Source of the DNA: Hemibagrus wyckioides
Lineage: Eukaryota > Chordata > Actinopteri > Siluriformes > Bagridae
Length of the DNA: 64,000 nucleotides
Reading direction: 5' to 3'
Assembly (NCBI RefSeq): GCF_019097595.1
Contig: NC_080720.1
Coordinates: 21,445,352-21,509,351 of the forward strand
In this document: in pieces, positions 37,487 through 51,529 of the stretch
Layout: each line of letters opens with the position of its first letter
How positions within the stretch are numbered: position 1 is the stretch's first letter
Program-made: the position numbers and the translations under genes
Notes under the pieces: model-generated
Databases searched by the model: none
Told to the model about the DNA's origin: nothing
Seen by the model: the letters and a program-made list of their open reading frames with translations, nothing else

Positions 37487-39025
37487 TTACACTCCCATTT
37501 CTTCTTTAGATAGCTTGCAGCTTGTACATTCATCAGAGGGCACTTTCAGGGAACTTGAGGTTGGAGCACGTTCTGCCAAATGAAGTCAAAGATTCCATTT
37601 AACACATTTTACATCTGATACAAACGCACACAAGATCTTTTGACATTTTGTGGTATATCGGCTATGATACTATCATGGTACATATGTTTCCACTAATCTA
37701 AGAGAGTCTTAAATGCCCATTTTCATAGAATGAGGTAGTTTGACTGAGACAATGGCACCTCCTTCTTTAGTTTGTCAAGTACAAAATCACTAATTGTTCT
37801 AAAATTCCATGAACTTTTTTTTTGCATCAGGTATTAATCGTTCCTAAATGCTTATTGTGTCATGCTGCTCATGATTTTGTTTTCCATCTAGGAACCAGAG
37901 CATAGATGTTCCAGATCCTAAAATCTATAGCCAGAATGGTGTACAAAATTTAGAACTGTCCCACATCTAAAGCTGAGATTACATTTCCAATGGAGCGTTT
38001 TTAAAAAAATGGCCTGAATTAGAGTTACACAGTTAATTATATATATTTTTTTGTTTGCATTTCTACTACCCATGATTTGCAATACCTTACGAATGCAACC
38101 AGCAGTACAGCTAAGCCATTTGAGAACATTAAAAAAATCCATAAATACTAAAATTAAAGTAAACAGAATTACATTAAGCATCATATCTAAAACACAGACT
38201 GTCCCAGAACAAATAACATCTATAAAAACTGTAAATTCTCATTTTCTATACTATCCAAGATGTGCCTTGATGATACAGAATATTGTATTATTTGACTGTG
38301 CAGACTGGCCAAATAAATGTTTGATGTCACTTACTTTTCTTCATTCCCTGTTCTCTGGTCCTCTGAATACATAGATAAATAAGCATTATCAGGAAAGCCC
38401 AAAGAGTGATGGCTAAACACACCACTAAGCCATTAGTAGTCATCTTTACGCCATCATTATTGTTTGTGTCTGTTAAAATAGGGCAGTTAAATATGAGTCA
38501 CAGAATTAATAATAATAGATAACGAAAAAAATATGCCATTGTTATTTATTAATTTGCTAAAATTACTCACCATTGAATCATTCACCATTGAATCATTTAC
38601 AACTGTCAGACTACATGTGGAAATTGACATTGACAGTGATCTAAGACTTCTAATCAGAAAAAAAACCTTATTAAAGCATATAGCTATATAGTTTCAGAGT
38701 CTTGTTCACGAGCCCAGCTATATCTCTGTGTCTGACTGCGATTTGTAGTAGAGTAGGGAGTTTAATCATTCCAGCCAGATGAAGGTGTACAAATCAAGCA
38801 AAACAGCTTTCTCCAAAGCCTTGGGGTTAGGGTTAGGGTTAGGGAACCCCTTACTTCCCATACAATTTAGTAAAATTTCTTATATTGAAGAAATGTCACA
38901 GCAGTGTAGTACAAGACAATCAGCAGAGCAGTGGATTAAGTGTAAATTAGGACACTAGTACACAACCTTAAGTACTGTGCTGAAGATCATTTGAGGTTAG
39001 AAATTTGCATCACAATGGATGTTGT

Positions 39026-39090
<65 letters not shown>

Positions 39091-41067
39091 AAAATAAATA
39101 CTGACATGATGTAAGAGTATCTTTAACCTTCACAAAAAATGTGAAAGATTTATGAATATCAACATAATAATACTGTAATTCCTCCTCACGTTCCCACCCC
39201 CACCCTTTTCCCCTGCTTAGCTTATCCTGTAATACAACACTATGAATCTCCAGTAGTGTACTATAATATTATATATAATAAAAAAAAACACTGGAAAAGT
39301 ATATTCCTATGCATACTTATTTGGTCTAGGTATCTGAAATTGACCAAAGTCAGGAAATATTTGATGCATAAGAATGGTACAAGCATTAATTGACCTTGAT
39401 TAACTGATATTGCTTGCTGGTACTGCGTAAATAAATGTATCATACAGTAGAGTATGGAGTATGTGGGTAATATTTGTAGATATATGTACTTATCTTCCTA
39501 GTTAACTACTGGTACATTCTTGTTTGTCACGGATTGACACAAGCAGAATTTCAATTTGCCTCATGATATTCCAAATCATTTATTCTATGCCACCATGCAA
39601 GCTTACTTAAAACACATTTCTTTTTATAGGATCGGACTAAAACACTACATTATATCATATATTATATTGTTATAACACTTGCAGTACAAAACCCAGGGTG
39701 GTTGTTTACATGAATTAAACTGTGCAGATTATTTTTTTGAGCAGTGTTAACTGAGGTTATACATTTGCAATGACTATTTCCGCAAGAATATTACATGATA
39801 AAAAAAAAAACTGCATGCTCTGTGTCTATAAAGGAAATTGTAATGGCACCAGACTTGTCTGATTGACTGATAAAAAGCACTGACCTGAGCAACCACATCT
39901 TGTATTATGCGTCCTGTTTCCAGGAAATATCACACGCAAACCAAGGTTTCTGCAGCTGATTTTAACAACACAGGATCAGTGATAAGTGTTTGCAGGAATT
40001 TAGCAAGAGAAGTGCAATTCTGGTCTGAGTTGTAAATTGACTTACTCTAATAAAGGCTTGCACATTTTGTCCTCCTCATCATTGTAGGTTTGGTTCCGAC
40101 ATGGCTCACATTTATATGTAAAGTGAAAATGACCTGTCAAAAGTGCAGACAATTTTTATAAACATTCTGTTATTTTTTTTTTTTTTTATCATTGTTTGAT
40201 CAAAAATATTTTTAACCTTTACATTTACATGTGCTCATCTACATCTACTCAAGTATGGTATGAGTCAAAAAAAATTTCCATTTCAGAACCACAAATTACA
40301 GCTTGACCACAGCCTTATGGCCTCAGACACCCAGGCAGTGGAAAAAAAAAAGTTAAAGCATGATACAAAGTTGTGAGGGAAATAATGTCTGCTCTCACCT
40401 ATTCTCCTGAGTTCTTCTCCCTGTTTGCAACGTGGACTGGATACACATTGGGAACATGTATCATCTTCACACAAACTATTATTACAGAAGCAGTGATCAC
40501 CTGTTCTTGTGCACTTCTTACATAGACTCTCATGGTTTTCACTGCAGTCTAGTATGGGAAATTCACCTGTAAAACCACACACATATCAGAGATGATTGTC
40601 ACTTAAAAATAATAAATAAAAATAAATTACTGTAAAATGCTGATTTCTAGTAACAGTGAATTTCAATTGAAAGGGTTTAGTTGAATGCTTTGGTTTAATA
40701 TAACACAAACATAAATAATTAATCTAAAAGACCAAATTTGACCTTCTTATGTAAAGAGAAAAAATGACAAAGTGGACTGAATACATGTTGATATAGTTGT
40801 TAATAACCACAATAACAATCAACAATTGACAATAATGAACAACAATTCTTGTTTTATAATAAAGTATTATTATTTTAGCATTATTATCAATTTGACAAAA
40901 TAAGAGCAGGATTATAATAACAGTATAATATCTACCTTACCTAAATGGCAGGTTTCACATCGCCCTTTGTATATGAACTGTGTCTTCCAGTCACAGTCTA
41001 AAGCCATGCACATGGATAAGACACAGCCTATGGCAAACAATATCGCATAGAGTTTCACACTGTCCAT
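37487..41067 (-). CDS. tnfrsf18: tnfrsf18 (GITR)-like TNF receptor
   Basis: Six coding exons: 40941-41067, 40399-40566, 40046-40133, 39885-39955, 38335-38469 and 37487-37572. They join in phase to 224 residues (human GITR 241). It is a type I membrane costimulatory receptor, expected on T cells and bound by GITR ligand. Visible: signal peptide (about 1-22), cysteine-rich domains, a GHFHFTYKCEPC...CKPL block and FPGNRTHNTRC, which align closely with GITR (FSFGFQCIDC...CKPW and FPGNKTHN). N-glycosylation sites are NNS, NQT and NRT; a transmembrane helix spans about 165-186. The 38-residue tail contains SKEE (218-221), fitting the TRAF consensus (P/S/T/A)-x-(Q/E)-E. A TATA box lies just upstream. 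4-1BB (tnfrsf9) is the main alternative (CKQGEEL is 4-1BB-like), but the FPGN block and the neighbouring receptor favour tnfrsf18. The last exon is the least certain, though phase and acceptor fit. Confidence 0.85.
38824..38845. repeat. Interstitial telomere-like (TTAGGG)3
   Basis: Three perfect ggttag units within ggggttag...aacccc, in the intron before the tnfrsf18 transmembrane exon. Confidence 0.85.
39032..39086. repeat. (TA)n microsatellite
   Basis: About 55 bp pure TA in the same tnfrsf18 intron. Confidence 0.95.
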
Positions 41068-41104
41068 TTTAGCATCATACTGAAAGGTAATGCTGTTTTT
41101 GCTG

Positions 41105-41112
41105 CTTATATA
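41105..41112 (-). promoter_or_regulatory. TATA box of tnfrsf18-like gene
   Basis: TATATAAG on the minus strand, 38-45 bp upstream of the ATG. A start about 30 bp downstream would leave only about 15 nt of 5' UTR. Confidence 0.6.
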
Positions 41113-41129
41113 GTACTGTGTGTCACTGG

Positions 41130-41503
41130 TTTTTCTCAGCCCACATAGCTAGACCAAGAGCTATCAGGAACTGTAGAGAGAGAGAGAGGGAGTGATGAGC
41201 AGCTGTAGGTGGGGCTTATGAGAATATGTAGAGATGGCAAATGAGATGTGACTGTCTACCAGAGTATAACTGATGAAATGACTGCTAATAGATACAGAAG
41301 TGAGTCAGCTTATTGCTATATGTACATCAGTGGCATGTAGCAGAAAAAAAAGTACACTGAATTTGACTAGAAACCCAAGTGTAGTTCCTAGAAAATAATT
41401 TACACAAATGTGGCAGTGGATTACAAAATACAAAATTTTAAAATATGTAAATAAATGAATGAATGAATGAATGAATGAATGAATGAATGAATGAATGAAT
41501 GAA

Positions 41504-41535
<32 letters not shown>

Positions 41536-42684
41536 GCATGCTTATGATGAATGAAAGAAAGAATTGATGTATGAATTAATATCAAACACCACTTTGAGAT
41601 AGCCCCATCAACTCATCTCATTATTAGCTTGTTTGTGTATGAGTGGCTTGTGGTGAATCTGAACAACTTTTTCTTTGTAACCAAGGTCACAGTTTTATTT
41701 TTTGTTTTGTTTTAGACTAATAGTTCTTCTGTGGTCATACTGAGTAATTCAGCTTCATGTTTCTACACAAAGGAATGCTCAAAATGTCTGTACTATAATT
41801 AAAATAATCATGATTTCCACTCACTACTGTTGGAAAATATTAGAAAAGAAATAAAAAATTGATTATTTTTTTACAGCTTGGAAATCTTTCCTAGTTTACC
41901 AGCAAATCTACTGAGTCCAAATGGTTAATAAGCTGCTTGCTATCATATGTTTAATAACAGGGCAATGAAGGTCAATTTAATCTAGCAGGAATGATGTGTT
42001 GATTCAATATGTTATAGTAATATTTTGATCAATGAATTTTTTAAACCTAGATGTATAAAGAAAGGTGCAAGTGCATATTAAAACACACAAAATCCTACCA
42101 GATTTTGCCTCTTTATACCTGAAACAAGCTGCAAGTAATTCACAAAACACACAAAATACACCAACACACCACACAACCTACATGACTAATATGTAAATAC
42201 AAAAAGTGTTACTTTCATTCCGACAGGCTAATATTTTCTGGCATGAGCACTTCAAGAGTTGCTTAGGTTGTCAAGGAGATTCAACTTGTCACTGTTATGT
42301 ATTGTGCACGATATGTTAACTAGATTTTACATTATGCAACCTATTCTGATGCATAGAAATGGCATGTTTTTTGCTGTACATTTTGCTATGCGTTTGATGT
42401 GCTCATGACATTTCCCTTAAAGGCCACAAGACTATTACTTCAATGTCTCTTATGTCACGTACCTTCAGAAACCACAAGTTTAACACATTACTTAAGTTTT
42501 TCAGAGACAAGCTGGGAATACCCAAATGTTACAGATTACTAGCACTGCAGCTTCTTTGTGGAAATTCTAATTCTGTATAAAGATTTTTATATTGTTAGAT
42601 GCTAAATGGTAGTTTCACTGTCAGAAAATATCTTGTATGAATATAAATGACTGCTCTGTCAGCTTCAGGTTGACTCAGGGTTTT

Positions 42685-42685
<1 letters not shown>
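41130..42685. other. Intergenic between the two TNF receptor genes, part 1
   Basis: It contains a (TGAA)n/(TAAA)n microsatellite at 41452-41534. Otherwise nothing was recognised. Confidence 0.45.
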
Positions 42686-42743
<58 letters not shown>

Positions 42744-42758
42744 TAGAGAGAGAGAGAG
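42686..42758. repeat. Compound (GT)n(GA)n microsatellite
   Basis: A GT run passing directly into a GA run. A second compound array of the same layout occurs at 45119-45194. Confidence 0.95.
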
Positions 42759-42965
42759 TTCCTGTAAACTGTCATACATTCTTGATGTACAACATACTGA
42801 ACTGATACATTATTTGAAAATGAAACATGACCTATTGTGCAAAAACAAGAAAATGCAAATAAAACACTTTTCTGTAAATCTTGAACTGTTACAAATATTA
42901 GACATGTTTCACTATGTGTGGATGTCTCATTTACACTTTTTAACAGCTCACAAATCAAAGTCAGT

Positions 42966-43170
42966 ATAATATGGTGACTTAGTGGTTAAGGCTTTGAGGC
43001 AGAAGGTTGGGGTTAAAGCCCCAGCACTGCCAAGTTTCCACTGTGGGGCACTTAGATAATGCCCTTAACCATCTCTACTCCACAGGTGGTGTACCATGGC
43101 TGGCACGTCACTCTGACCCTCTGACCCTGACCCTGCTGTAATGTATATGTGACAAATAAAGGTTTCTTTT
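42966..43170 (+). mobile_element. tRNA-derived SINE, most complete copy
   Basis: It starts with TGACTTAGTGG (box A-like, one mismatch) and GGTTAAAGCCC (box B-like, one mismatch) about 40 bp apart, like a tRNA gene. A body with CAGCACTGCCAAG follows, then a tail with atgtatatgtgacaaataaa resembling a LINE 3' end. Antisense relatives lie at 16130-16290 and 34220-34390. Confidence 0.75.
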
Positions 43171-43335
43171 TTGATTAGAATTGCTAGAGGTTGCTTCTGT
43201 GTACTGGGCTATGGTCTGTATTGCTAGTTAACACTACTAAACTAAAAATACTACTAAACACCACTTAAAGTAATTTATAAACAACTTCCGACCCCAACTA
43301 TGATGCATGATTTAGTACAATGAATTTTCATATTT

Positions 43336-43337
<2 letters not shown>

Positions 43338-43370
<33 letters not shown>
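43338..43370. repeat. (CA)n microsatellite
   Basis: About 16 CA units. Confidence 0.95.
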
Positions 43371-43371
<1 letters not shown>

Positions 43372-43379
43372 CAACAACA

Positions 43380-44640
43380 TACATTTTGTAAATAAAGTAG
43401 AATCCCTAACCCAATTTCCATTTACGGTTGTCTAACAATGGAAAACCCAAGATGAAATACTCTAATCTACCATTTATGTATACGAGATGCATACAGAATG
43501 CATTATAGTGAAACATCCTCTTATGTAAATAATGTACAAACACCGCCCCCCCCCCACATTAAAGGGGCTAAACACTTTCTGTCTCCTCTTCTTAACAGTG
43601 GAGAAAGACAGTTCATAAGTTATAAGCAGTTTTACTAACTTGTAAATTATAGCACCACCTACAGGGGATTTAAACAACTTAATGGAGGTTTTTAAGACAT
43701 GATTATTTAGTTATCTACAAAATTCAATATACATTTAACCATTGCTGAAATATGGCCTCACTTCTTGTTTAGTGACTTTACCATCAAATTAATTTAAGCT
43801 TTTTCGGACCACATATTTTATTGTGAATCGCTGTCAGGTAAACATCTTAAATTAAACCTACATGTTTTAGTAAAGAGGACCAGAGGATCACTACTGAACA
43901 GAATAAGGGTAACTTGGCATTATCAATGATACTCAAAGCTCAAAATTAATTAACAGGACTCAATTTACCACCACAAACAAACAAACAAACAAACAAATAA
44001 ATAAATAAAACATTTTGATCTACTATCACTATTACAATTATTAGGATGAAGTTATAACCACCAGCAAACATTGTCAAGACCATGGAGTCAGCATTAGCAA
44101 TCTATAAGACACATGAAAAATTAAATGGCCACCAGTGGATAACATGAGAGGACAAATCTTTTCTGAAATAAAAAGAGAACTGTTCTCTTGGGTTAGTAAT
44201 GATAATTACTATAAAAACTGAACTGCTGTGATGTACTCTCTGTATTTTGGACATTTTCTGAAAAAGTCAACAAAACATTTTACACAGTGGACTCTAATAT
44301 AATGACAAAGGAAATCCAGCACAGTGTATTTGATATTAATATCACTGAATGAGTTGGACATTTCTAAGCTTTGTTAGTGGGTCTAGGGTTGGCAAATATT
44401 TGTCATAAGATTTCTGATCGGATTTTCACGTGATTTCTGGAGAGTGACACTGACTAGTTGAACAACAAAAATTGAAATGAAAATGATCTAAACATAGTTC
44501 TCAACTGTTAAAATAATAAAAATTCTTTATGTAATGGCATTCAAATAAAGAAAACGTCAAGCTGAAAATAAAGGAATTGATTGTGGACTACAGGATGTAC
44601 AAATCGATTGAGTTGTCCTGACATGAAAGAGTTACTTACA
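43380..44640. other. Intergenic, nothing recognised
   Basis: Short AAAC/AAAT runs near 43977-44010. No exon or bounded repeat seen. Confidence 0.4.
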
Positions 44641-44965
44641 CAGTCAAGTCAAGTCAAGTCAAGAAGATTTATTGTCATTTCAACCACATATAGCTGACGC
44701 AGTACATAGTGAAATGAAACAATGTTTCTCCAGGACCCTGGTGCTACATAAACAACATACAACATATAATTACAAAACAGAACAACAACACAGAGCTAGG
44801 ACAGATGTTTCTCCTAGCTTCATAAAGTGCAACGTGTGCAACCAGGTGCAAACAGTGCAAAGACAAGATAGTGCAAATACAGGAAGTACAAAAAACAACA
44901 CAATACAGGACACATAGCGTTGAAAAAAAAAACGTGCAATGAAACAAAATGGAATGTGATGTGCA

Positions 44966-44969
<4 letters not shown>

Positions 44970-45046
<77 letters not shown>
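44970..45046. repeat. (TA)n microsatellite
   Basis: About 77 bp pure TA inside the LINE tail. Confidence 0.95.
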
Positions 45047-45047
<1 letters not shown>

Positions 45048-45118
45048 CAGCATGACAATGTGGATTGTGCAAAAATGCAGTGGCAGCGGTTGAGGTAGTG
45101 CAAAAAAAGAAGTAAATG

Positions 45119-45120
45119 GT

Positions 45121-45194
<74 letters not shown>
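45119..45194. repeat. Compound (GT)n(GA)n microsatellite
   Basis: Same compound layout as 42686-42758, here within the LINE fragment. Confidence 0.95.
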
Positions 45195-45195
<1 letters not shown>

Positions 45196-45966
45196 GGTAT
45201 AGTTTCAATTCTGGATGTTCTGGATTGGAAAGAAACTGTTACACAGTCTGGTTGTGAGGGCCCAAATGCTTCGGTACCTCTTTCAAGATGGCAGGTGGAT
45301 GAAGAGTGTGTGTGAGGGGTGTGTGGGGTCATCCACAATGCTGTTGGCTTTGCGGATGCAGCGTGTGGTGTACATGTCCGTGAAAGAGGGGAGAGAGACT
45401 CCAATGATCTTTTCAGCTGTCCTCACTATCCACAGCAGGGTCTTGCAGTCTCAGTAGTGAAGAGCACAGTATAGACAGAGACAACCACTCAGCTATGCTA
45501 GAGGCATACATTTGGAGCTATCACCCATGCAATCCTGACAATAAAACTATGAAATATTACACTCAGCACAGCTGAAGAGACAGCAGGAGATGAAAGGATG
45601 TCAATTATCAGTTTAAAAATACAGGGTACCTGTAACTCTGACCCTAGAGACAAGCTGTTTAATAGTGCTGAGGCTCTTCTTTAAAATCTCAAAATAAGGT
45701 TGGAGATATTTGTAAAGGGATCTTTGTCCATGTCTTAATGCTATGTTCAACAAGAACTTATGGATGTCATTCAGATGTCCTGACTTAAGCCACAAATCCT
45801 GGCTTCCACCATCATGGGTGCCTCTATGGTCAAAATACTGGCTTGTGAGGGTGCCTACAAAGTAGATAAAAATGATACATTTCCATTTAGGTTTGGTGAC
45901 AAAGGAAAAATCATGATGAAATACTCTAATGCACCACTAGGAGATACCCTTTATATACTGTATATA

Positions 45967-46732
<766 letters not shown>

Positions 46733-47872
46733 TACAGTATATCACTTGCATATTTTCAGCTTGATTGTGGAAGATGTTCCAGGAAGCATGGGGTGAAATC
46801 TCATCAGATTTATCGTGAAAAATTCACAGCTAAAATGTCCCAGCTGTAATTGCTGCAAAAGCTGTTTTTTTTTGATGAAGGCAAAGTTTGAAGACTTTGA
46901 AGAAAACATTCATCATTTCCAACAAAATCATAATTTCTAACTCTGACATGTCAGCATGTCCTGTTCTTTTGCTATATTTTCTATTCAGACTAATAAATAT
47001 ATATAATGTTTTGAAAAGCAGGAACTGTAATTAACTGTAATTTCTATCATTAAAAAAAATCATTTCTTCTTCTTATACTAACCTCACCAACAGGGGTTTT
47101 CAGACTGATAGTCACACACACACACACACACACACTTGTCTTTTACTATGTATTTGTTGATACGTTACGTTCATACGTTATATGACTAGACAAACCTTCA
47201 TATATACCACACTTCACTGATCAAGATCAGATCACTGATTTTACACTTGCATATTTGGATGAGTCTGAGATTTGGGTAGCACTTACATAAAATTCCAGTA
47301 TATGTATAAATCCATAGCTCATCATGATTTGCCAGTTATATGTTATTTCTAGTCTGTATTGTTTATGATCAAATATGATCTGCTTGATTCTTAAAAAAAT
47401 ATATATATTGATATATAAATACACATTTCCATCACTATCCTTTATAAAACAAACAATTCTGACTTGATCACAGTATGAGTCTGATTCTTTGAAACAGCAG
47501 GAAACAAAATCAAGAATTGCTCTGAAACAGCAGGAAACAGTGACACCATTTTGGAGACATAAATGAGGAAGTATACAGCACTGACTGTGCTTGATAATCA
47601 CATGCTATTTGAAGTGTGAATGTCAAATAACAAAACCCCTGTCTTCATGACTGACTTTTTACCACCATAAACTGTTGTTTTTGTGGTTTAATAAGGAATG
47701 AACTATAAAACCACTGGACATAACACTTTAGTGGTTATTATCTTTAAATATGGTTATTATCATAGCTATTAATATTTGTCTCCATTTATAGGCATAAACT
47801 AATTATTCCCATACTTTTTTTTGGATTGTGATAATATAATGTGCCTGTTACTTAATAATGACTCATTAGCCT

Positions 47873-47940
47873 TATCTTATCTTATCTTATCTTATCTTAT
47901 CTTATCTTATCTTATCTTATCTTATCTTATCTTATCTTAT
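47873..47940. repeat. (CTTAT)n microsatellite
   Basis: About 13 copies of the pentamer. Confidence 0.95.
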
Positions 47941-49197
47941 TAATGCATAAACTATATATAATAAATTATTTTTATTAGATTCTGACACTCTGTCCTCATA
48001 TAGAGTATAAATGATTTGTTAAAAAAAAGAAAGAACAAATGTCTGTTGCATGCACAATTAGTCTACTATTGGTTTAATATTTTATGCTTTGTTTTTGAAG
48101 AAACTTTCTGCATTTCAGGAGTTGGCTAATGGTTTATTATCTCTTATGCCAATAAGTAAAGTGTAGAAAAGTGTATTCTTTGTAGAATTCTTACCAACTA
48201 CATCAACATCATCCTGTAATCAAAACTCTTGAACCTTGCATGACTTAATGATTAAACATCTAAACTTGGATATCATTCCAGATAATAGTCGGTTCTTAAC
48301 CATAAAATAAAGGGAAAAGACAGTCAAAAGTTTTGAAATATCATATCACACAGTAGGAGTAATCAGCTCTGCAGTTAACTACCAAATCAACATTGGCAAA
48401 GTGCTTTGTACGCTTTATGAACTTCCTGTTTGCTGAAAATTTAAAGGCTTTGGCAGCTTCAATAGAAGACAAAAAGCAGAACACCCATTCACATTTAACA
48501 TTCAAATGAAACCGCATATGTGGCTGGAAAATTACGAGCACTAAACCATGATTAACTTCTGCAGTTATGAAAGAGGGAGGTAAGTAACTCAAAAAAAAAA
48601 AAAAAAAAACTCACTGTAGGAGGGGATAATACCTGAAGTAACGGAACACTGAGCCTCCTACTGTGCTTTGAACTCATATTTCTGCAGGAAAGCTGAGTCT
48701 GAAATATGATTTTGCAGACCTTGACAAAGTTCTGTGGTTCACAGGTATTGTGGCTTTCCTAATAAAACCTCCACCAAGGGTTATTCCCTTTGTTATTAAT
48801 GTTATCATTTCCCAACCAATTCTTGTTCACAGACATACAGCACCATATGGTGAATGTTTTAGACAGTTTAATAAAGAAAATGATCATTTAGCACACTTAA
48901 ACATACACACACACAATATGTAAGACACATGCCATGTTTTAATGGATTTTAATAAGAAATACTAAATAAAAATAGAAATCCGTTCTATAGTCAAACTGTA
49001 AAAAAAGATGTACATATGATGTCAAAGAAATGACAAATAATACCGTAGAACATAATCCCGAAGAATACTTGAACTGTGCAAATACTTGAATACTTGATCT
49101 CTCCAAATAACAAAAGAGCTTTTTCTTTAATCTATTTACATTTAAAAACACTTCTTCATATCAACAGTGCAGTCCACTTTTACTAATATCCATGAAA

Positions 49198-49313
49198 CAA
49201 AACAAAACAAAAAACAAAACAAAACAAAACACAAAACACAAAACACAACACAACACAACACAACACAACACAAAACAAAACAATACAATACAATACAATA
49301 CAATACAATACAA
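49198..49313. repeat. Drifting pentamer array AAAAC > AACAC > AATAC
   Basis: Consecutive blocks of related 5-bp units, as if single substitutions arose and then expanded locally. Confidence 0.9.
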
Positions 49314-49922
49314 CTAGACTAATCGTTCTCAGTTTGTCCTAAGCCTACATATTATCCAAGTTTGGTTTCTCAGGAGCGTGTGAGTCATCACAAGGCACAG
49401 AAACATTTTGTGGTAAAATAGAAGGGCATTTTGGAAACACCAGTAAAAGGTCATAGCTTCACAGTAATGTTTTCAGCAGCTACACACTAGTTTCAAAGAT
49501 GGTTCTAATAGACAACATCTTCCTACATGACTTAGTATGTTCTAGCATTTCTAGTTAGATTTATATGTAAAATAAAAGACAAACTTTATGAAAGAAAAAT
49601 AAACATTGCATACAAAATAATGAAAAGAACAACACTTAAATAATTCCTATAAAAGGATAACGTAATCACAATGTTCTAGGCAGACATTTAAATGAAGTGT
49701 GGGGAAAAAACACCACGCTCTATGATAATTAAGTTTCTTTAAATGGGACATCTGATAATCATATCACTCCCTTTCAGTTTCTTATAGTCATGGAACAGAC
49801 TGAATGTACCAGAGCTATTACAATGTAAAGTGCAGTTAAAACACTGTGGTCTCATTGGTATATAATACCTACTGCTGATTTTTTAGTCATTGCACTGTTT
49901 AATTCTGGCATTAAGAAAAGGG

Positions 49923-51527
49923 TTAGATGGCAGGAATGAATTTCTCGCCTGATTCTTCAACCGGCTTTCCACACTCGCTACCTGGAGACACACAGAGAGA
50001 CAGTGGGAGACTGTATCTGATACACGCACAAACACGTCCCAATTTCAATCAAGCTCAGTGACTTCATACCTTGTCGTACTATGTCAGTCTTTTTCTTTGG
50101 ACACCTGCTGAGCTTCAATATGAGGATGAGAAGCAGAAAAGCTGCCAGAAACGCCAGCCCTGGAATTGAACATTTTTTTTTACCATCAAAATTCACTACA
50201 GAATATTCAGCAAGTGTATTTAAAGGTTGTTAAGTAATGTTAAAGCAGTGAAGATTACAGAGGGCATGCTTCCTGCTGTGATGCAGCTCAGTAATGGAAT
50301 TTGTGCTGGTAGTTAAGACACTGGTAGTTGTAGCTGCTGTAGTCGATGTGCTGGAGGATGTCTGAGAAAAAGCCAGAGAGGAGGAAGGAGGTACTACTGT
50401 TTTCTGTTCGTTTCCGCAATTGACTTCAGAAGTGGCATTTCCTGGAATTTTCTGCGTGTGCCTGATACCGCAAATATAATACACAAACTTCACATTTCAT
50501 AATGAAAAACTTCATAGCAGTGAATATTTTTAGCCCTGTACTCTTTGGTTTGTATAACATTATTGATATCTTAAAATGACTTACTGTGGCTGACACTGAG
50601 AGTTAATTTCAGAAGTGGCAGTTTTAGGTGGACATTTCTCACAGACAGGTTTTCCTTTTCCTATAAACCAAACAAACAAAGAAAAACTTCAGCAGAATGA
50701 CAAACGCAAACAAAAGTTAATAATAAATAATAATAAATCATATATTGGTGTGATATTACAAGTATTATTATTACCTGACATCTTTATCCCTGAACCAATT
50801 TGGCATTGGCATCTTCTCCCCGTTTTGTCGTAAGGAATAAAACCATCATAGCAATGACACTTAGTATTATTTTTTGGTGTGCAGGACATAACTTGATAAC
50901 TGTACAATCCTATAGAATCAAAAGTACATACAATAAAGAAAAGTTAATACAATAGAGAATCAAAGCATAGAAACAATATTTTGCTATAATCCAATTTATT
51001 ATTATTGTGAATTCAAATAGTAGTGACATAAACAGGCAAGACATTCTCAGTGCTCCTCATATGAGTAAACACTTATAACATATAACAGAAACATATACCT
51101 GACTGTAAATTGTCCTTTAAGGTAGGTTTGTTAATTATAGGCAGTTGCTGTTATTTCATGAAGCAATTCATAAAAGCCATGTAACCCATCCAAAGAAAAA
51201 AAACATTGTTTTGGTTACTTACCACAAGGTTCACAGTTTCGGCACTCTGTACTCGAACTTGATTTAGGGTTGTATTGGTTAGGAGGACAGGGTTCACAAC
51301 TGGTCTTTGAGCGTGTGAGCCTCTGACCTGTATCACATACACACATACATACACACATGTCAGTCAGTTCAAAGTATATGATTAACAATATCAAAGGTAA
51401 TAATGGTTATCTAAAATCAGAGAAGCAATTTACCTGGTTGACAAATGATTTGAGACGCAGCATGAACTTGATAAAGTGTTAACAAAGACATGAAGCTCCA
51501 GATGAAGGAAGAGCTGTGACAGAGCAT
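49923..51527 (-). CDS. tnfrsf4: TNF receptor superfamily member, probably tnfrsf4 (OX40)-like
   Basis: Seven coding exons: 51434-51527, 51223-51327, 50775-50909, 50585-50660, 50259-50461, 50070-50159 and 49923-49981. They join in phase to 253 residues. Visible: signal peptide (about 1-24), cysteine-rich domains (CEPCPPNQYNP, CRNCEPC, CHCYDGFIPYDKTGRRC, CEKCPP), a Ser/Thr-rich mucin-like stalk (about 158-195), a transmembrane helix (205-221) and a 32-residue tail with PVEES (241-245), a textbook TRAF2/3-binding motif. A costimulatory type I receptor is expected. The OX40 assignment rests on position: upstream of and parallel to tnfrsf18, as TNFRSF4 is in human. It also rests on a G-x-x-P-x-D...C-x-x-C match in the third domain. 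Sequence alone would also allow CD27, CD40 or 4-1BB type. The stalk exon uses a weak donor (GTAATC), supported by phase. Confidence 0.65.
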
Positions 51528-51529
51528 GG

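Larger units (their letters stand above)
44641..45450 (-). mobile_element. LINE 3' end with broken reverse-transcriptase C-terminus
   Basis: On the minus strand, 45209-45450 translates with one stop as CKTLLWIVRTAEKIIG, LPSFTDMYTTRC, DDPTHPSHTLF and KRYRSIWALTTRLCNSFFP. This is the C-terminal domain typical of fish Rex/L2-type LINE ORF2. The downstream part (44641-44900) matches a frequent fish repeat tail with four gtcaa units. It is split by (TA)n (44970-45046) and (GT)n(GA)n (45119-45194). Confidence 0.7.
46740..49900. other. Region downstream of tnfrsf4-like gene
   Basis: Non-coding, with (AC)n at 47114-47134, (CTTAT)n at 47873-47940 and a drifting AAAAC/AACAC/AATAC array at 49198-49313. 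No exon found. The start of the 3' UTR of the minus-strand receptor gene should lie at the right end. Confidence 0.5.

Noticed and set aside
42966..43010. Possible tRNA gene
   Set aside because: Boxes A and B each deviate and a SINE body follows; it cannot fold as a complete tRNA and related copies exist elsewhere.
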